51,030 bases of DNA from Aeribacillus composti (GCF_007827555.1 NZ_VISS01000032.1:1-51030); one strand, 5' to 3'; shown: positions 26,441 through 35,164, numbered from the stretch's first letter. Numbers and translations: made by a program. Notes: a model not told the origin generated them from the sequence alone.

Positions 26441-27598
26441 CTACCATTTCTGTATTTTTAGTTGATAATAAATTTCTTTAATTTTTTCTCTAATTGTTTT
26501 ATTTTCTAACTCTGTAAAATGTAAAATGGCTTGTTCGATCCCATTTTCACAAATGTAGTTTTGCAAAATTACAGACTCTTCATCATCAGGGTTATCGAAT
26601 AAAAATGCAGCAGCAACGGCAACTGATAAATATTCTATTGAAAGTCCTAAATCAAAAAGTTCTCTAGTGGGTTTAATTAATCGTTCATTATAGCCCAGTT
26701 TGCGAATCGGCGATCTTCCTACTCGCAAAATCGAGTCGCTAATATTTTTGTTTTTAAAGCGCTTTATAATTCTTTCAATAAAATCACTCATATCTTTTGG
26801 GTCCATATTAAATTTCCTTAAAATATATTGGGAAGCTTCATTTAGCGTTTCCCGTACAAGATGTTCAATTTTTGCATTTCTCAAAGCGCTCTGTATTGTA
26901 GATTCTCCTGCTAAAAACCCAATATAAGCAGTTGCCGCATGACCCATATTCACTAAATATAATTTTCTTTCAATATAAGGCTGTAAATCTTCAACATAGA
27001 TTGCGTTTTTTATAATAGGCGAATCTGCATTAACGATTTCTGATTTGTTAATGATCCATTCATAGAACGGTTCTACAAGAACACTCTCACCCCCTTCGCT
27101 ATGTTTTGATAAAGCTAGGCGATCAATAGCTGAATTAGGAAAGCCAACAAAAGTACATATATTTTCCATTTCTTTATTTGAAACATATCTCTTTATCTCA
27201 CGTTTCAAACTGGAAGAAGCGTTAATTGCATTTTCATTTGCGATAATGTCGATCTTCTTTTTATTTTCTTTTGCTCTTTTCAAAAGGCCTTGAGCTAATA
27301 TATTAGCTATTTTAGGTATGTTATTGATGCCGACAGATGTTGTAATTAAATCTGCATTCACAATAGCATTGATCACTTCTTCTTCTTGTGTTACACTGTT
27401 TAATGCTGAAACCGGAGAGATAGTCTCTATCGTATGATTATCATCTAATATCTCAACCTGATAACTATTGTAATTGTTAAATTTATCAACCGTTTTTTGA
27501 TTTATATCCACGAAACAAACTTCATACCCAGTTTTGTTTAATAAGTAACCAATTAAACCTTTCCCTATATTCCCTGCACCAAAATGCAACGCTAGCAT
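26441..27598 (-). CDS. mtlD: MtlD-family hexitol-phosphate dehydrogenase
   Basis: 385 residues. The N-terminal NAD motif is LHFGAGNIGKGLIGYLL with Asp in FVDINQ. The catalytic region has VEPFYEWIINKSEI and the Lys-containing RKLYLVNMGHAATAYIGFLAG. The C-terminal helical domain starts near residue 200. The family oxidises mannitol-1-phosphate to fructose-6-phosphate with NAD+. In this operon it may act on a different hexitol phosphate, giving a ketose that needs isomerisation or epimerisation; that is inference. Confidence 0.85.
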   Translation of the reverse strand: MLALHFGAGNIGKGLIGYLLNKTGYEVCFVDINQKTVDKFNNYNSYQVEILDDNHTIETISPVSALNSVTQEEEVINAIVNADLITTSVGINNIPKIANILAQGLLKRAKENKKKIDIIANENAINASSSLKREIKRYVSNKEMENICTFVGFPNSAIDRLALSKHSEGGESVLVEPFYEWIINKSEIVNADSPIIKNAIYVEDLQPYIERKLYLVNMGHAATAYIGFLAGESTIQSALRNAKIEHLVRETLNEASQYILRKFNMDPKDMSDFIERIIKRFKNKNISDSILRVGRSPIRKLGYNERLIKPTRELFDLGLSIEYLSVAVAAAFLFDNPDDEESVILQNYICENGIEQAILHFTELENKTIREKIKEIYYQLKIQKW

Positions 27599-27670
27599 AA
27601 TATTATCTCCCTTTACAATACTTAAAACTCTTTATCAAAGAATATCCAATCCAGCGAAGCTATTAACTTT

Positions 27671-28231
27671 TTACTCTAAATTCGCGTGATATTGCCAAAG
27701 ACTAGACATATCAATATTTTGCTCTCTAATCATCATTAAGGCTAACGCGTCGCCTAATAACAATAAGCTTTGTTCAAATAAGCTTGTCATTGGTTGTACA
27801 GATTTCACTTCATTTGGCAGCTGTAGTTTTGTACCTACTGGTATCCTTACGAAACAATCTGAATACTCATTCATTGAGCTATTTGGATTTGCACCTATAT
27901 GAGCAACTTTTGCTTTAAATTGCTTTGCCTTCTTTGCAATGATTAATGGAAAAGCCGTTTCTCCGCTTCCCGATCCCACTATCAACAAGTCTTTTTCAGT
28001 TATTGCAGGCTCAGTGATTTGGCCGACAATATAAGTTTTAATACCAAGATGAGCTAATCGTTTAGCGATAGCTTTCAAAGATAATAGAACTCTTCCAACC
28101 CCGACAAAAAATACTTTATCTGCTTTTTTTATCTCGATTAACAATTTATTGACTTCATTCATATCAATTTGGTTTAAAGTAGTGGTGAGTTCGTTTGTAA
28201 TTTCCTTTACAATATCATAGTAATTAACCAT
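27671..28231 (-). CDS. hxlB: 6-phospho-3-hexuloisomerase-like SIS protein
   Basis: 186 residues from ATG 28231 (MVNYYDIVKEIT) behind AGAGGGG; the frame opens earlier, inside the upstream gene. One SIS domain is visible: KADKVFFVGVGRVLLSLKAIAKRL, DLLIVGSGSGETAFPLIIAKKAK and VAHIGANPNSSMNEYSD, with length and layout of HxlB/PHI. That family converts arabino-3-hexulose-6-phosphate to fructose-6-phosphate. No hexulose-phosphate synthase is present, so formaldehyde fixation is not the context; a role in hexitol or ketohexose breakdown is more likely. Confidence 0.8.
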   Translation of the reverse strand: MVNYYDIVKEITNELTTTLNQIDMNEVNKLLIEIKKADKVFFVGVGRVLLSLKAIAKRLAHLGIKTYIVGQITEPAITEKDLLIVGSGSGETAFPLIIAKKAKQFKAKVAHIGANPNSSMNEYSDCFVRIPVGTKLQLPNEVKSVQPMTSLFEQSLLLLGDALALMMIREQNIDMSSLWQYHANLE

Positions 28232-28245
28232 TATTTCCCCTCTTT

Positions 28246-28941
28246 TCACAATAAACCTTCTATGATGCATTTTTCCATCGCTTTTTTATTCTCAGCTAAA
28301 CTTTTGTCTCGAATAAATAAGCTTGTACTCCCGGCAACTAGTATGTCGGCCCCAGCTTTTACTAAGCTTGGTATTGTGTCTAAAGATACTCTGCCATCAA
28401 CCTCAATATTTGTATCCAATTCTTTTTCTTTTATTAATCGCGCCAAATCTTCTACTTTTTTTATTGCATAAGAAACTTGCTTTTCATTTTCATCAGTTGC
28501 AAAGCCTGGATTGATTAACATTAACAAAATGGTATCGCACTTCGGCAAAATATAATCCAGGACAGACAGGGGAGTTGCTGGGTTGAGTGCTAAACCTGCT
28601 TTAATTCCATTGTTTTTTATTAAGTTAATGTATCGATCAATATGAGTGCTCGTTTCATAGTGAAATGATATTTGTTGTACATCAATTTTGATCATCTCTT
28701 GTATAAAAAATTCATTATTATTGGACATAATGTGGACATCAAAATTCATATCTGTTATTTTTCGTAATTGCTTAATAGTATCTATTCCCAATGGCATACT
28801 AGGGCTAAAGTGTCCATCTATAATATCAATATGTAAAGTATCCAGTCCTTCTTTCTCAATTTCTTTTACACTTTTTTCTAAATTACATAAGTCAGCACAC
28901 ATTATAGAAGGTGCAATCGTTATTTTTTTATTATTTTGCAT
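28246..28941 (-). CDS. Ribulose-phosphate/allulose-phosphate 3-epimerase-like protein
   Basis: 231 residues from ATG 28941 (MQNNKKITIAPSIMCAD) behind GGAGGCAC. It is a TIM-barrel of the Rpe family: APSIMCADLCNLEKSV, LHIDIIDGHFSPSMPLG with the first catalytic Asp, DVHIM, ISFHYE, LMLINPGFA and TNIEVDGRVSLDTIP with the second catalytic Asp. The usual VDGG is VDGR, and FVPN is FSPS, changes near the phosphate and substrate pocket. Together with the hexose-phosphate neighbours this favours a hexulose-6-phosphate substrate such as allulose-6-phosphate over ribulose-5-phosphate. First gene of the operon. Confidence 0.82.
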   Translation of the reverse strand: MQNNKKITIAPSIMCADLCNLEKSVKEIEKEGLDTLHIDIIDGHFSPSMPLGIDTIKQLRKITDMNFDVHIMSNNNEFFIQEMIKIDVQQISFHYETSTHIDRYINLIKNNGIKAGLALNPATPLSVLDYILPKCDTILLMLINPGFATDENEKQVSYAIKKVEDLARLIKEKELDTNIEVDGRVSLDTIPSLVKAGADILVAGSTSLFIRDKSLAENKKAMEKCIIEGLL

Positions 28942-28981
28942 GTTTGTGCCTCCATTTGCATGTGTTTGCATGTTTTCCTTT

Positions 28982-29055
28982 ATTATAAAACGCATACAAT
29001 GAAAAGTAAAGCATGTTTTTGCGTTTTCATGCCATTATTTGCGCGAATGCGTTTT
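28982..29055 (-). promoter_or_regulatory. Promoter of the hexitol operon with AAAACGCA operator motifs
   Basis: On the minus strand TTTACT, 17 bases, TATAAT (28982-29010) is a strong promoter. AAAACGCA (28987-28994, in the spacer and touching the -10) faces TGCGTTTT at 29020-29027 and 29048-29055. An ATGAAAA/TTTTCAT pair is interleaved. These are likely sites for the divergent DeoR-family protein. Confidence 0.6.
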
Positions 29056-29112
29056 GATCAATTGTTGAAATTATGATAAACTATAAGAAAGACTTAAAGG
29101 AGTAAAGTCACT

Positions 29113-29862
29113 ATGCTAAAGGAAGAACGTCAACAAAAAATCTTGCAGATTTTAAATGAAGAACATAAAGTTATTGCAAGCGATTTAAGTAAACGCCTGT
29201 CAGTTTCGGAGGATACAATTCGAAGAGATTTAAAGGAGCTTGATAACCGCGGACTTATTAAAAGGGTTCATAGCGGAGCTTTGAGGATAGGGCCTCCTGT
29301 TGTTGATTTTTCAACAAGGCAGCACATGTTTAATGAAGTTAAAATTAAATTAGCTAAAAAAGCTTTATCCTTTATAAAAGAAGACATGGTTTTATTAATT
29401 GATGGAGGAACGACTAATTTACATCTAGTAAACCAATTACCTTTAACATTAAAAGCCACCGTCATTACAAACAGCCCGCCAATCGCTATGGCTCTGACTA
29501 ATCATCAACATATTGATGTTATTATGATCGGCGGAACTTTATTCAAACAATCAATGGTTAATTTAGGAATAGACACTGTCGAATCTTTAAGTAATATGAG
29601 AGCAGATTTATATATCATGGGAATTTACAAAATTGATCCTTATATAGGAATCAGCGTCCCAAGCTTATCAGAAGCATTAGTAAAGCGGAAAATGGCTTCC
29701 ATCTCTTCTGAAATATTAGGGATGGCAACATCTGATAAATTAAGCACTGTTTCCAATCACATTGTATGTCCTACTAAAGATTTAACATACTTAATAACAG
29801 AAAATATTAGTCCTAACATTAAAAAGATATATGGCAGCCAACAAGTAGTGGTGGTTGATTGA
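29113..29862 (+). CDS. DeoR-family transcriptional regulator of the hexitol operon
   Basis: 249 residues behind AAAGGAG. The N-terminal helix-turn-helix is ERQQKILQILNEEHKVIASD, LSKRLSVSEDTIRRDLKELD and GLIKRVHSGAL. The C-terminal DeoR sensor domain has LLIDGGTTNLHLVNQL, ATVITNSPPIAMAL, VIMIGGTLFKQSM and ADLYIMGIYKIDP. Members sense sugar phosphates and repress divergent operons. The shared upstream region with repeated AAAACGCA supports control of the PTS operon. Confidence 0.87.
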   Translation: MLKEERQQKILQILNEEHKVIASDLSKRLSVSEDTIRRDLKELDNRGLIKRVHSGALRIGPPVVDFSTRQHMFNEVKIKLAKKALSFIKEDMVLLIDGGTTNLHLVNQLPLTLKATVITNSPPIAMALTNHQHIDVIMIGGTLFKQSMVNLGIDTVESLSNMRADLYIMGIYKIDPYIGISVPSLSEALVKRKMASISSEILGMATSDKLSTVSNHIVCPTKDLTYLITENISPNIKKIYGSQQVVVVD

Positions 29863-30078
29863 TAATGCATTAACAAATTTGATAATCAGCAGTTTGATGA
29901 GAAAAAACGAGGGTAAATGAAATCAGATTCAACAAGCCGCTGGTATTGCTAATATATACCATATTGCTAAATTTCGAAGACCGCTTGGTTAATTCCAATT
30001 TAATTAAAAGAGGATAGTCTTCCTTCAGGGTAGACTATCCTGCAAAAAATCATGTATCTTTGATGATTGATTAAGCCG

Positions 30079-30732
30079 TCAAATCCCCTTTAACCCGTTC
30101 CGAATAAATTGGATCGTGTATTCCATTTCTTTCTCGTCATCCCATGGATAGTCCGGCATGACCAAAAAGCGGGTAATGAAAAACCCAACGATCGCGTTAA
30201 TCGTTAAACGAATGACAGTCTCGGTGGGAAAATCACCTATTTGCCCATTTTGTTTAAAATGGTTGACAACTTTTATAAACTGAGGCAAAACTTTTTCAGT
30301 AAAAACCGCGCTAAATTTTTCTTGAATTTCTGCATGGAACGCCATTTCCTGAAAAAAAATTTTTAACAATGGGACATTGTTTTTGACAAATTGATAGCGG
30401 TTGCGGATGATTTTCCTTAACAGATCTTCAAAATCATCAAGTCGTTGATCCTGGAAAACTTCATTGATAAACCTTTCAGCAAATAAGGGGACGGCAAATT
30501 CTATAATGATCGGTGAAACGATGGATATCAGCAAATCTTTTTTTGTTTTGTAATGGCGGAAAATCGTTCCTTCCGCTACCCCGGCTCTTTTCGCAATTTC
30601 GCTCGTGGATGTCGCAGCATACCCTTTTTCGGCGAAAATTTCGACTGCCGCTTGAAGAATTTTTGCCTGCTTTGGCGTTAAATCTTGATTCGCTGCCTTC
30701 ATGAACTCGTCCATAAAATTTTTCTGGTCCAT
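30079..30732 (-). CDS. TetR-family regulator of the ABC exporter
   Basis: 217 residues behind AAGGAGG. The N-terminal HTH is KILQAAVEIFAEKGYAATST, SEIAKRAGVAEGTIFRHYKTK and DLLISIVSPIIIEF. The rest is a helical ligand-binding domain. It is the last gene of the exporter operon, 32 bases after the permease. Two TGAGTGA-type palindromes upstream of the operon are the likely sites. A lipophilic inducer is inferred. Confidence 0.85.
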   Translation of the reverse strand: MDQKNFMDEFMKAANQDLTPKQAKILQAAVEIFAEKGYAATSTSEIAKRAGVAEGTIFRHYKTKKDLLISIVSPIIIEFAVPLFAERFINEVFQDQRLDDFEDLLRKIIRNRYQFVKNNVPLLKIFFQEMAFHAEIQEKFSAVFTEKVLPQFIKVVNHFKQNGQIGDFPTETVIRLTINAIVGFFITRFLVMPDYPWDDEKEMEYTIQFIRNGLKGI

Positions 30733-30763
30733 ACACTTTCCTCCTTATTTCTCTCTTTTATTG

Positions 30764-31789
30764 TTATAACCTGCGATGTTTTTTCAATGCAAATATATTT
30801 AAGACATAGAAAAGCAGCGCAAAGCCGAACAATATTAGCAAATCCTGCCAAAGATCGACCAAGTCTTTTCCTTTAATCATGATTTCTTGAATGGCGTCCG
30901 CTCCGTAAGTAAGCGGCATAAATTTACTCAACACTTGCAACCACTCTGCCAATGTCTCCAAGTTAAAGATTCCCGAAAAAAATGCTTGTGGAATGATGAC
31001 AATCGGAATAAACTGCATGATTTGCAGCTCATTATTTGCAAAGGCTGATAAAAGGGTCGCAAGCGCCAGCGCAGTGATGGCTAATAAAAATGTAACTACT
31101 AACAGCTGCCAAAAATCCCCTGCCATCCAAATATCAAGTACATATACGCAATACGTGACAATAACGAACGATTGAATAATCGTGAATAAGCCAAATCCTA
31201 GCAAATAGCCTGTTACAATCTCCCATCTTTTAATCGGCGTCGACAGCAATTTTTCTAACGTTCCTTGTGTTCTTTCCCGCAAAAATGAAATACCGCCTAG
31301 CACAAAAACAAAGAAAAAGACAAAAAAACCGATTAGTACTGAACCCGTCTGATCAAAAAGATTGATTTTGTCAGAGCCATAATAATATTCGACATCAGGC
31401 TGAATATTTTTTTGGTCTGACAGGGAGCTGAAGGCGGTTTGAATCACCTTCATAACCGCTGAATTGGCTGTCGGGTCGCTTCCTTCCAGCAAAACATACG
31501 GAACATGATTTTTTATCGTTATAAATGCATCTAAATCCTCTTTTTGAAAAGCCTCCTTCGCTTCACTTTCGGACATTTGAACAACATCTTTCTCCAATTC
31601 ATTTTGCAATACTTGCTCAAGCGGCGCCGGTATATTTTCTGCTGCTATTTTCGGTTCGTATGGGTCGCCGTCTAATACAAGCCATACAAGAGTGATAACT
31701 AAAAGCGGCGCAAAGATCAATAAAGCAATCGACCGTTTATCCCTTAACAGCTGTCTTATAATTCGGATGACAACAGCTCCTACTCTCAT
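30764..31789 (-). CDS. ABC-2 type transporter permease
   Basis: 341 residues, one ABC-2 membrane domain. An N-terminal helix (RSIALLIFAPLLVITLVWLVL) is followed by an external domain of about 130 residues and five C-terminal helices with SFLRERTQGTLEKLLSTPIKRWEIVTGYLLG and the motif FIPIVIIPQAFFSGIFNLETL. The layout is that of YhgE/Drr-type drug exporters. It overlaps the ATPase gene by four bases (ATGA) and must work as a dimer with it. Confidence 0.86.
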   Translation of the reverse strand: MRVGAVVIRIIRQLLRDKRSIALLIFAPLLVITLVWLVLDGDPYEPKIAAENIPAPLEQVLQNELEKDVVQMSESEAKEAFQKEDLDAFITIKNHVPYVLLEGSDPTANSAVMKVIQTAFSSLSDQKNIQPDVEYYYGSDKINLFDQTGSVLIGFFVFFFVFVLGGISFLRERTQGTLEKLLSTPIKRWEIVTGYLLGFGLFTIIQSFVIVTYCVYVLDIWMAGDFWQLLVVTFLLAITALALATLLSAFANNELQIMQFIPIVIIPQAFFSGIFNLETLAEWLQVLSKFMPLTYGADAIQEIMIKGKDLVDLWQDLLILFGFALLFYVLNIFALKKHRRL

Positions 31790-32508
31790 TTCTCATTCCT
31801 CCCGTATGCTAAAAATGCTTCTTCAAGTGAATCGACCTTTTGGTTTTCCTTTAGCTTTTCCGGCGTGTCACAAGCAATGATATAACCGTCTCTTAGCATG
31901 GCCAGACGATCACACTTTTCCGCTTCATCCATGACATGTGTCGTAACTAAAATGGTCATCCCGTTGTTTTTTAGTTTTCTTAATTCACTCCATATCGATT
32001 GGCGAAGCACTGGATCGATTCCAACCGTCGGTTCGTCTAAAATTAATAGATCCGGTTTATGCATGAGCGAAGCAGCTAGAGACAACCGCCTTTTCATCCC
32101 ACCTGAAAAGTCCTTGACAACTTTATCCATATGATCAGTTAAATCGACAATTTCCAAAACTTCCTGAATCGCTTTCTTCCGTTCTTGGCGTTTTAGCCCG
32201 TAAATAGCGGCTATAAATTCCAGGTTTTCTTTCGCGGTCAACTCCTGATAAAGAGCATCCGATTGCGCCATATAACCGATTGATTTCATTAGCTCGAGTG
32301 AAGGAACCTTTTGATCTTTGATAAAAATTTCTCCTTGATCTCCCTCTAAAATTCCTGTGATCATTTTGACCAACGTCGTTTTCCCGGAGCCGGATGGACC
32401 AAGAAGCCCGAAAATCTCTCCCTCATTTACGTCCAAATCAATATTTTTTAGCACTTTTTCCTTCCCAAATGAAATCGCAGCTTTACGGACAATAATCATT
32501 GAGGCCAT
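31786..32508 (-). CDS. ABC transporter ATP-binding protein (drug-export type)
   Basis: 240 residues from ATG 32508 (MASMIIVRKAAISFG), five bases after GGATGGG; the frame is open upstream through the operator. Walker A is GPSGSGKTT, the Q-loop YMAQSDALYQELT, the signature FSGGMKRRLSLAASL, Walker B LLILDEPTVGIDP and the switch TTHVMDEAEKCDR. SGGMKRR and the C-terminal layout match DrrA/CcmA exporters. It heads an operon ATPase-permease-TetR. Confidence 0.87.
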   Translation of the reverse strand: MASMIIVRKAAISFGKEKVLKNIDLDVNEGEIFGLLGPSGSGKTTLVKMITGILEGDQGEIFIKDQKVPSLELMKSIGYMAQSDALYQELTAKENLEFIAAIYGLKRQERKKAIQEVLEIVDLTDHMDKVVKDFSGGMKRRLSLAASLMHKPDLLILDEPTVGIDPVLRQSIWSELRKLKNNGMTILVTTHVMDEAEKCDRLAMLRDGYIIACDTPEKLKENQKVDSLEEAFLAYGRNEK

Positions 32509-32531
32509 TTTTTCCCATCCTTTCGTATAAA

Positions 32532-32596
32532 ATGAGTGAGTACTCACATACATTATAGTTGTGCAAACGAATTTTGTGAAGTGAGTAATCACTCAT
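32532..32596 (-). promoter_or_regulatory. Exporter promoter flanked by two TetR-type operators
   Basis: On the minus strand TTCACA (32575-32580), 17 bases, TATAAT (32552-32557). Palindromes lie on both sides: ATGAGTGAGTACTCACAT (32532-32549), covering the start point, and AGTGAGTAATCACT (32580-32593), touching the -35. Both share TGAGT(G/A)A(T/C)TCA-like halves, so autorepression by the operon's TetR protein is likely. Confidence 0.65.
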
Positions 32597-33116
32597 TTTT
32601 TTGCGAATGATAGGAAAATTTTTTTAACAGATTCGGCTTTAATAGTTATCGTCTTAAAAAAGCTGACCGCTGCGGATTTATACAAAAAGCAACAATAAGC
32701 ATTTGAACTAGAAAAAACATCCACACAAATTGACTGAGGAATGAACATCAGAAGATGCGCTTTTTTGCACAAATTATGCCCATTTATTAATAGGCAGGAG
32801 AAATCGGGGCAATCGGTTAGCTATTGGCTCATTAGGAGTGTTTTACAGGAACGACTAGATGAAGATAGCTTTGGTATTCGTTCCTTAGAGGAAATTAAAC
32901 AAGCATTTTTAGTTATTTTACATAATGATTAAAGGAGATTTTAGATACAATACACATTCAATAAAAATGGTTGAAGTGATACTATATGGGCAAGTGGTAC
33001 TGTAAAACAATAATGATTGATTCAATATAATAATTCTTCTCATGCGGATTTCTGTTTACGGATAAGGCTGACATATGTGACTTTCAAATTCTTACAGTTG
33101 AAAGAAGTGAAAAAAG
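32597..33116. other. Intergenic stretch, possible gene relic
   Basis: A 63-codon frame (32741-32932) ends in RSVLQERLDEDSFGIRSLEE and then IKQAFLVILHND; it looks protein-like in its second half but has no ribosome binding site and no family I recognise. The rest is AT-rich. The flavoprotein start at 33117 is preceded by GAAAGAAGTGAAAAAAG. Confidence 0.35.
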
Positions 33117-34535
33117 ATGAGCTTAGAGGCATTAAACAAACAAGTGAAAACCGATCTTTCCTATCTCGCCTTCGGAGGTCCAAGCTGGGTGCGAACGCTA
33201 AAAAAACCTGAAGGGCATGTCTACGATGTCGTGATCGTCGGCGGCGGCCAAAGCGGCTTAGGCGCGGCTTTCGGTCTTCTACGCGAACGGATATCCAACA
33301 TTCTTGTCATTGATGAAAACCGAGAGGGCTGGGAAGGACCGTGGGAAACCTACGCCCGTATGGTGACCTTGCGAACACCTAAACATTTGACCTCCATCGA
33401 CCTTGGGATTCCTTCCCTAACCTTCCGCGCTTGGTGGGAAGCACAATTCGGATCGGAAGGCTGGGAAGCGCTAGACAAAATTCCTCGGGGAGATTGGATG
33501 AATTATTTGCGCTGGTTTCGGAAAGTTCTCAATCTGCCCGTCATCAATGAAGTAAAGTTGAAGTTGATAGAGCCGACTGATGAAGGGATTCATCGGCTTC
33601 ATATTGAAGGAACGGGTGCACCATCTGACATATTGCTCGCACGAAAGGTTATTTTAGCCACGGGAATTCAAGGCGGCGGCGAATGGCATGTTCCTCCTTT
33701 CATTGCTGAAAAATTGCCGCATCATCTCTATGCCCACTCCTCAGAAGCAATTGATTTTACAGCACTACAAGGGAAAAAGATCGGAATTTTGGGCGGCGGC
33801 GCATCTGCCTTTGATAATGCCAATTTTGCCTTATCAGAGGGTGCGGCCGAAGTTCATGTCTTTGTCCGCCGCAAGAAATTGCAGCGTATCAATCCGATCC
33901 GCTATATGGAAGTTTCCGGTCTAATTGAACGTTTCCAAGCTCTATCGGACGCTGATAAATATGCAATCATCGCTCATTTCTTTAAATATAATCAGCCGCC
34001 GACCAACGATACCTTCGGACGCGCAGCCTCATGGCCCGGTTTTCACCTGCACTTAGGAGCACCATGGCTTGATGTTGAAGCTGCAGATCAAGGTGCAGTA
34101 GTGACCACACCTCAGGGCAAGTTCACCTTCGATTTTCTGATCATCTGCACCGGACTCGTCACTGATCCTGCTTTGCGTCCGGAGCTGAGACTTGTCGAAA
34201 GCCACATTGCTCGTTGGGGAGACCGCTATCATCCCCCGAAGGAGCTGGCCAATCCAATGCTTGATGCCCATCCTTATCTCAGCCCTGGTTTCGCTTTTAT
34301 AAGCCGCGATGAAAAGGGCAAAAAGCTTCTGTACGGAATTTTCGCTTTCAACTATTCGGGTTTGATCAGCTGCGGCATTACAGCAGCTGCTCTTTCCGGC
34401 CTGAAATACGGGATACGCAAGCTCGTGTCAGAAGTAGCGGATCAGCTTTTCTTAGATGATTGCGAAAAGATATTGAAAGACTTCTATTCCTATAACGAAA
34501 TCGAATTTGTCGGTGAATGGACTAAAAAGGAGTAA
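33117..34535 (+). CDS. FAD/NAD(P)-dependent flavoprotein (monooxygenase-like)
   Basis: 472 residues. Two Rossmann motifs are visible: FAD site VYDVVIVGGGQSGLGAAFGLL (~35-55) with ILVIDENREGWEGPW, and NAD(P) site KKIGILGGGASAFDNANFAL (~220-240) with VHVFVRRKKL. A third signature is LIICTGLVTDPALRPEL near residue 345. The layout fits class B flavin monooxygenase-like and thioredoxin-reductase-like enzymes; no exact FMO FxGxxxHxxx(Y/F) motif is seen. The gene is visibly GC-richer than its neighbours, which suggests transfer. Substrate unknown; it stands alone. Confidence 0.78.
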   Translation: MSLEALNKQVKTDLSYLAFGGPSWVRTLKKPEGHVYDVVIVGGGQSGLGAAFGLLRERISNILVIDENREGWEGPWETYARMVTLRTPKHLTSIDLGIPSLTFRAWWEAQFGSEGWEALDKIPRGDWMNYLRWFRKVLNLPVINEVKLKLIEPTDEGIHRLHIEGTGAPSDILLARKVILATGIQGGGEWHVPPFIAEKLPHHLYAHSSEAIDFTALQGKKIGILGGGASAFDNANFALSEGAAEVHVFVRRKKLQRINPIRYMEVSGLIERFQALSDADKYAIIAHFFKYNQPPTNDTFGRAASWPGFHLHLGAPWLDVEAADQGAVVTTPQGKFTFDFLIICTGLVTDPALRPELRLVESHIARWGDRYHPPKELANPMLDAHPYLSPGFAFISRDEKGKKLLYGIFAFNYSGLISCGITAAALSGLKYGIRKLVSEVADQLFLDDCEKILKDFYSYNEIEFVGEWTKKE

Positions 34536-34558
34536 GGCCTTAGAATAACCGTTGGTAG

Positions 34559-34602
34559 TGTGGGGGCTGTCTCAAGCTGATTTTTCAGCTAAGAGGCGCC
34601 CC
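34559..34602 (+). terminator. Terminator of the flavoprotein gene
   Basis: GGGGGC, CTC and AGCTGA on one side pair with TCAGCT, GAG and GCGCCCC on the other, followed by TTTTT. The GGGCTGTCTCAA start also resembles insertion-sequence ends. Confidence 0.6.
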
Positions 34603-34768
34603 TTTTTCAAATAAAAATAACGTTTATATTTTTTTCGGACAGCTGTTTGTAATGCAAGGAATTTATGGTCTGAGAAAGCGGCCTTTTAACACTCTTTAAA
34701 AATAAATAAGGTGAATCGAATCAAAGTTCGATCCACCCAATTAAATTTTTTCAGTTTCCTTCGAACAA

Positions 34769-35140
34769 TTAATGGACCACGGCTGGACCAATTAATGCTG
34801 CTGGTTTTTCCCCTAAAGCCAGCTTGCTAATGTTTGTATAGCTAATATGTTTATATGATTGCAGCAATTGTTTTAATTCCGGAAATCTTTTATCTTTTTT
34901 TAGTTTTTCGATTTCCTGATGATAGATAGACAATACATAATCATCCTGAAATTTCGGTTGGAATCGATCCGGGTCTTCATCCATTAGTAAAGAGCCCATA
35001 TATTGATATCCATATTGTAATTGACGAGTCAAATGGACGATATTTAAAAATTTCCGATAAATAGTTGGTGTTGTTGCCTTTAAGTTTTCGATAGCGGTTT
35101 GTGCATTTTTCAACTCATCGTAACTAGAGTCTATTATCAC
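34769..35140 (-). CDS. Unknown conserved-looking small protein
   Basis: 123 residues from a GTG start with AAAGGA about ten bases upstream. No signal peptide or membrane segment. Mostly helical: YDELKNAQTAIENLKATTPTI, FLNIVHLTRQLQYGYQYMGS, LSIYHQEIEKLKKDKRFPEL and a C-terminal KLALGEKPAALIGPAVVH. I do not recognise a family. It follows the thioesterase gene by 24 bases on the same strand, so the two may be cotranscribed. Confidence 0.55.
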   Translation of the reverse strand: MIIDSSYDELKNAQTAIENLKATTPTIYRKFLNIVHLTRQLQYGYQYMGSLLMDEDPDRFQPKFQDDYVLSIYHQEIEKLKKDKRFPELKQLLQSYKHISYTNISKLALGEKPAALIGPAVVH

Positions 35141-35164
35141 ACTATATCATTCCTTTGTTCCGTA

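Noticed and set aside
27671-28941. Ribulose monophosphate (formaldehyde-fixing) pathway suggested by the HxlB-like gene.
   Set aside because: The partner is an Rpe-type epimerase (DGHFSPS, INPGF), not a hexulose-phosphate synthase, and the neighbours are PTS and MtlD genes.
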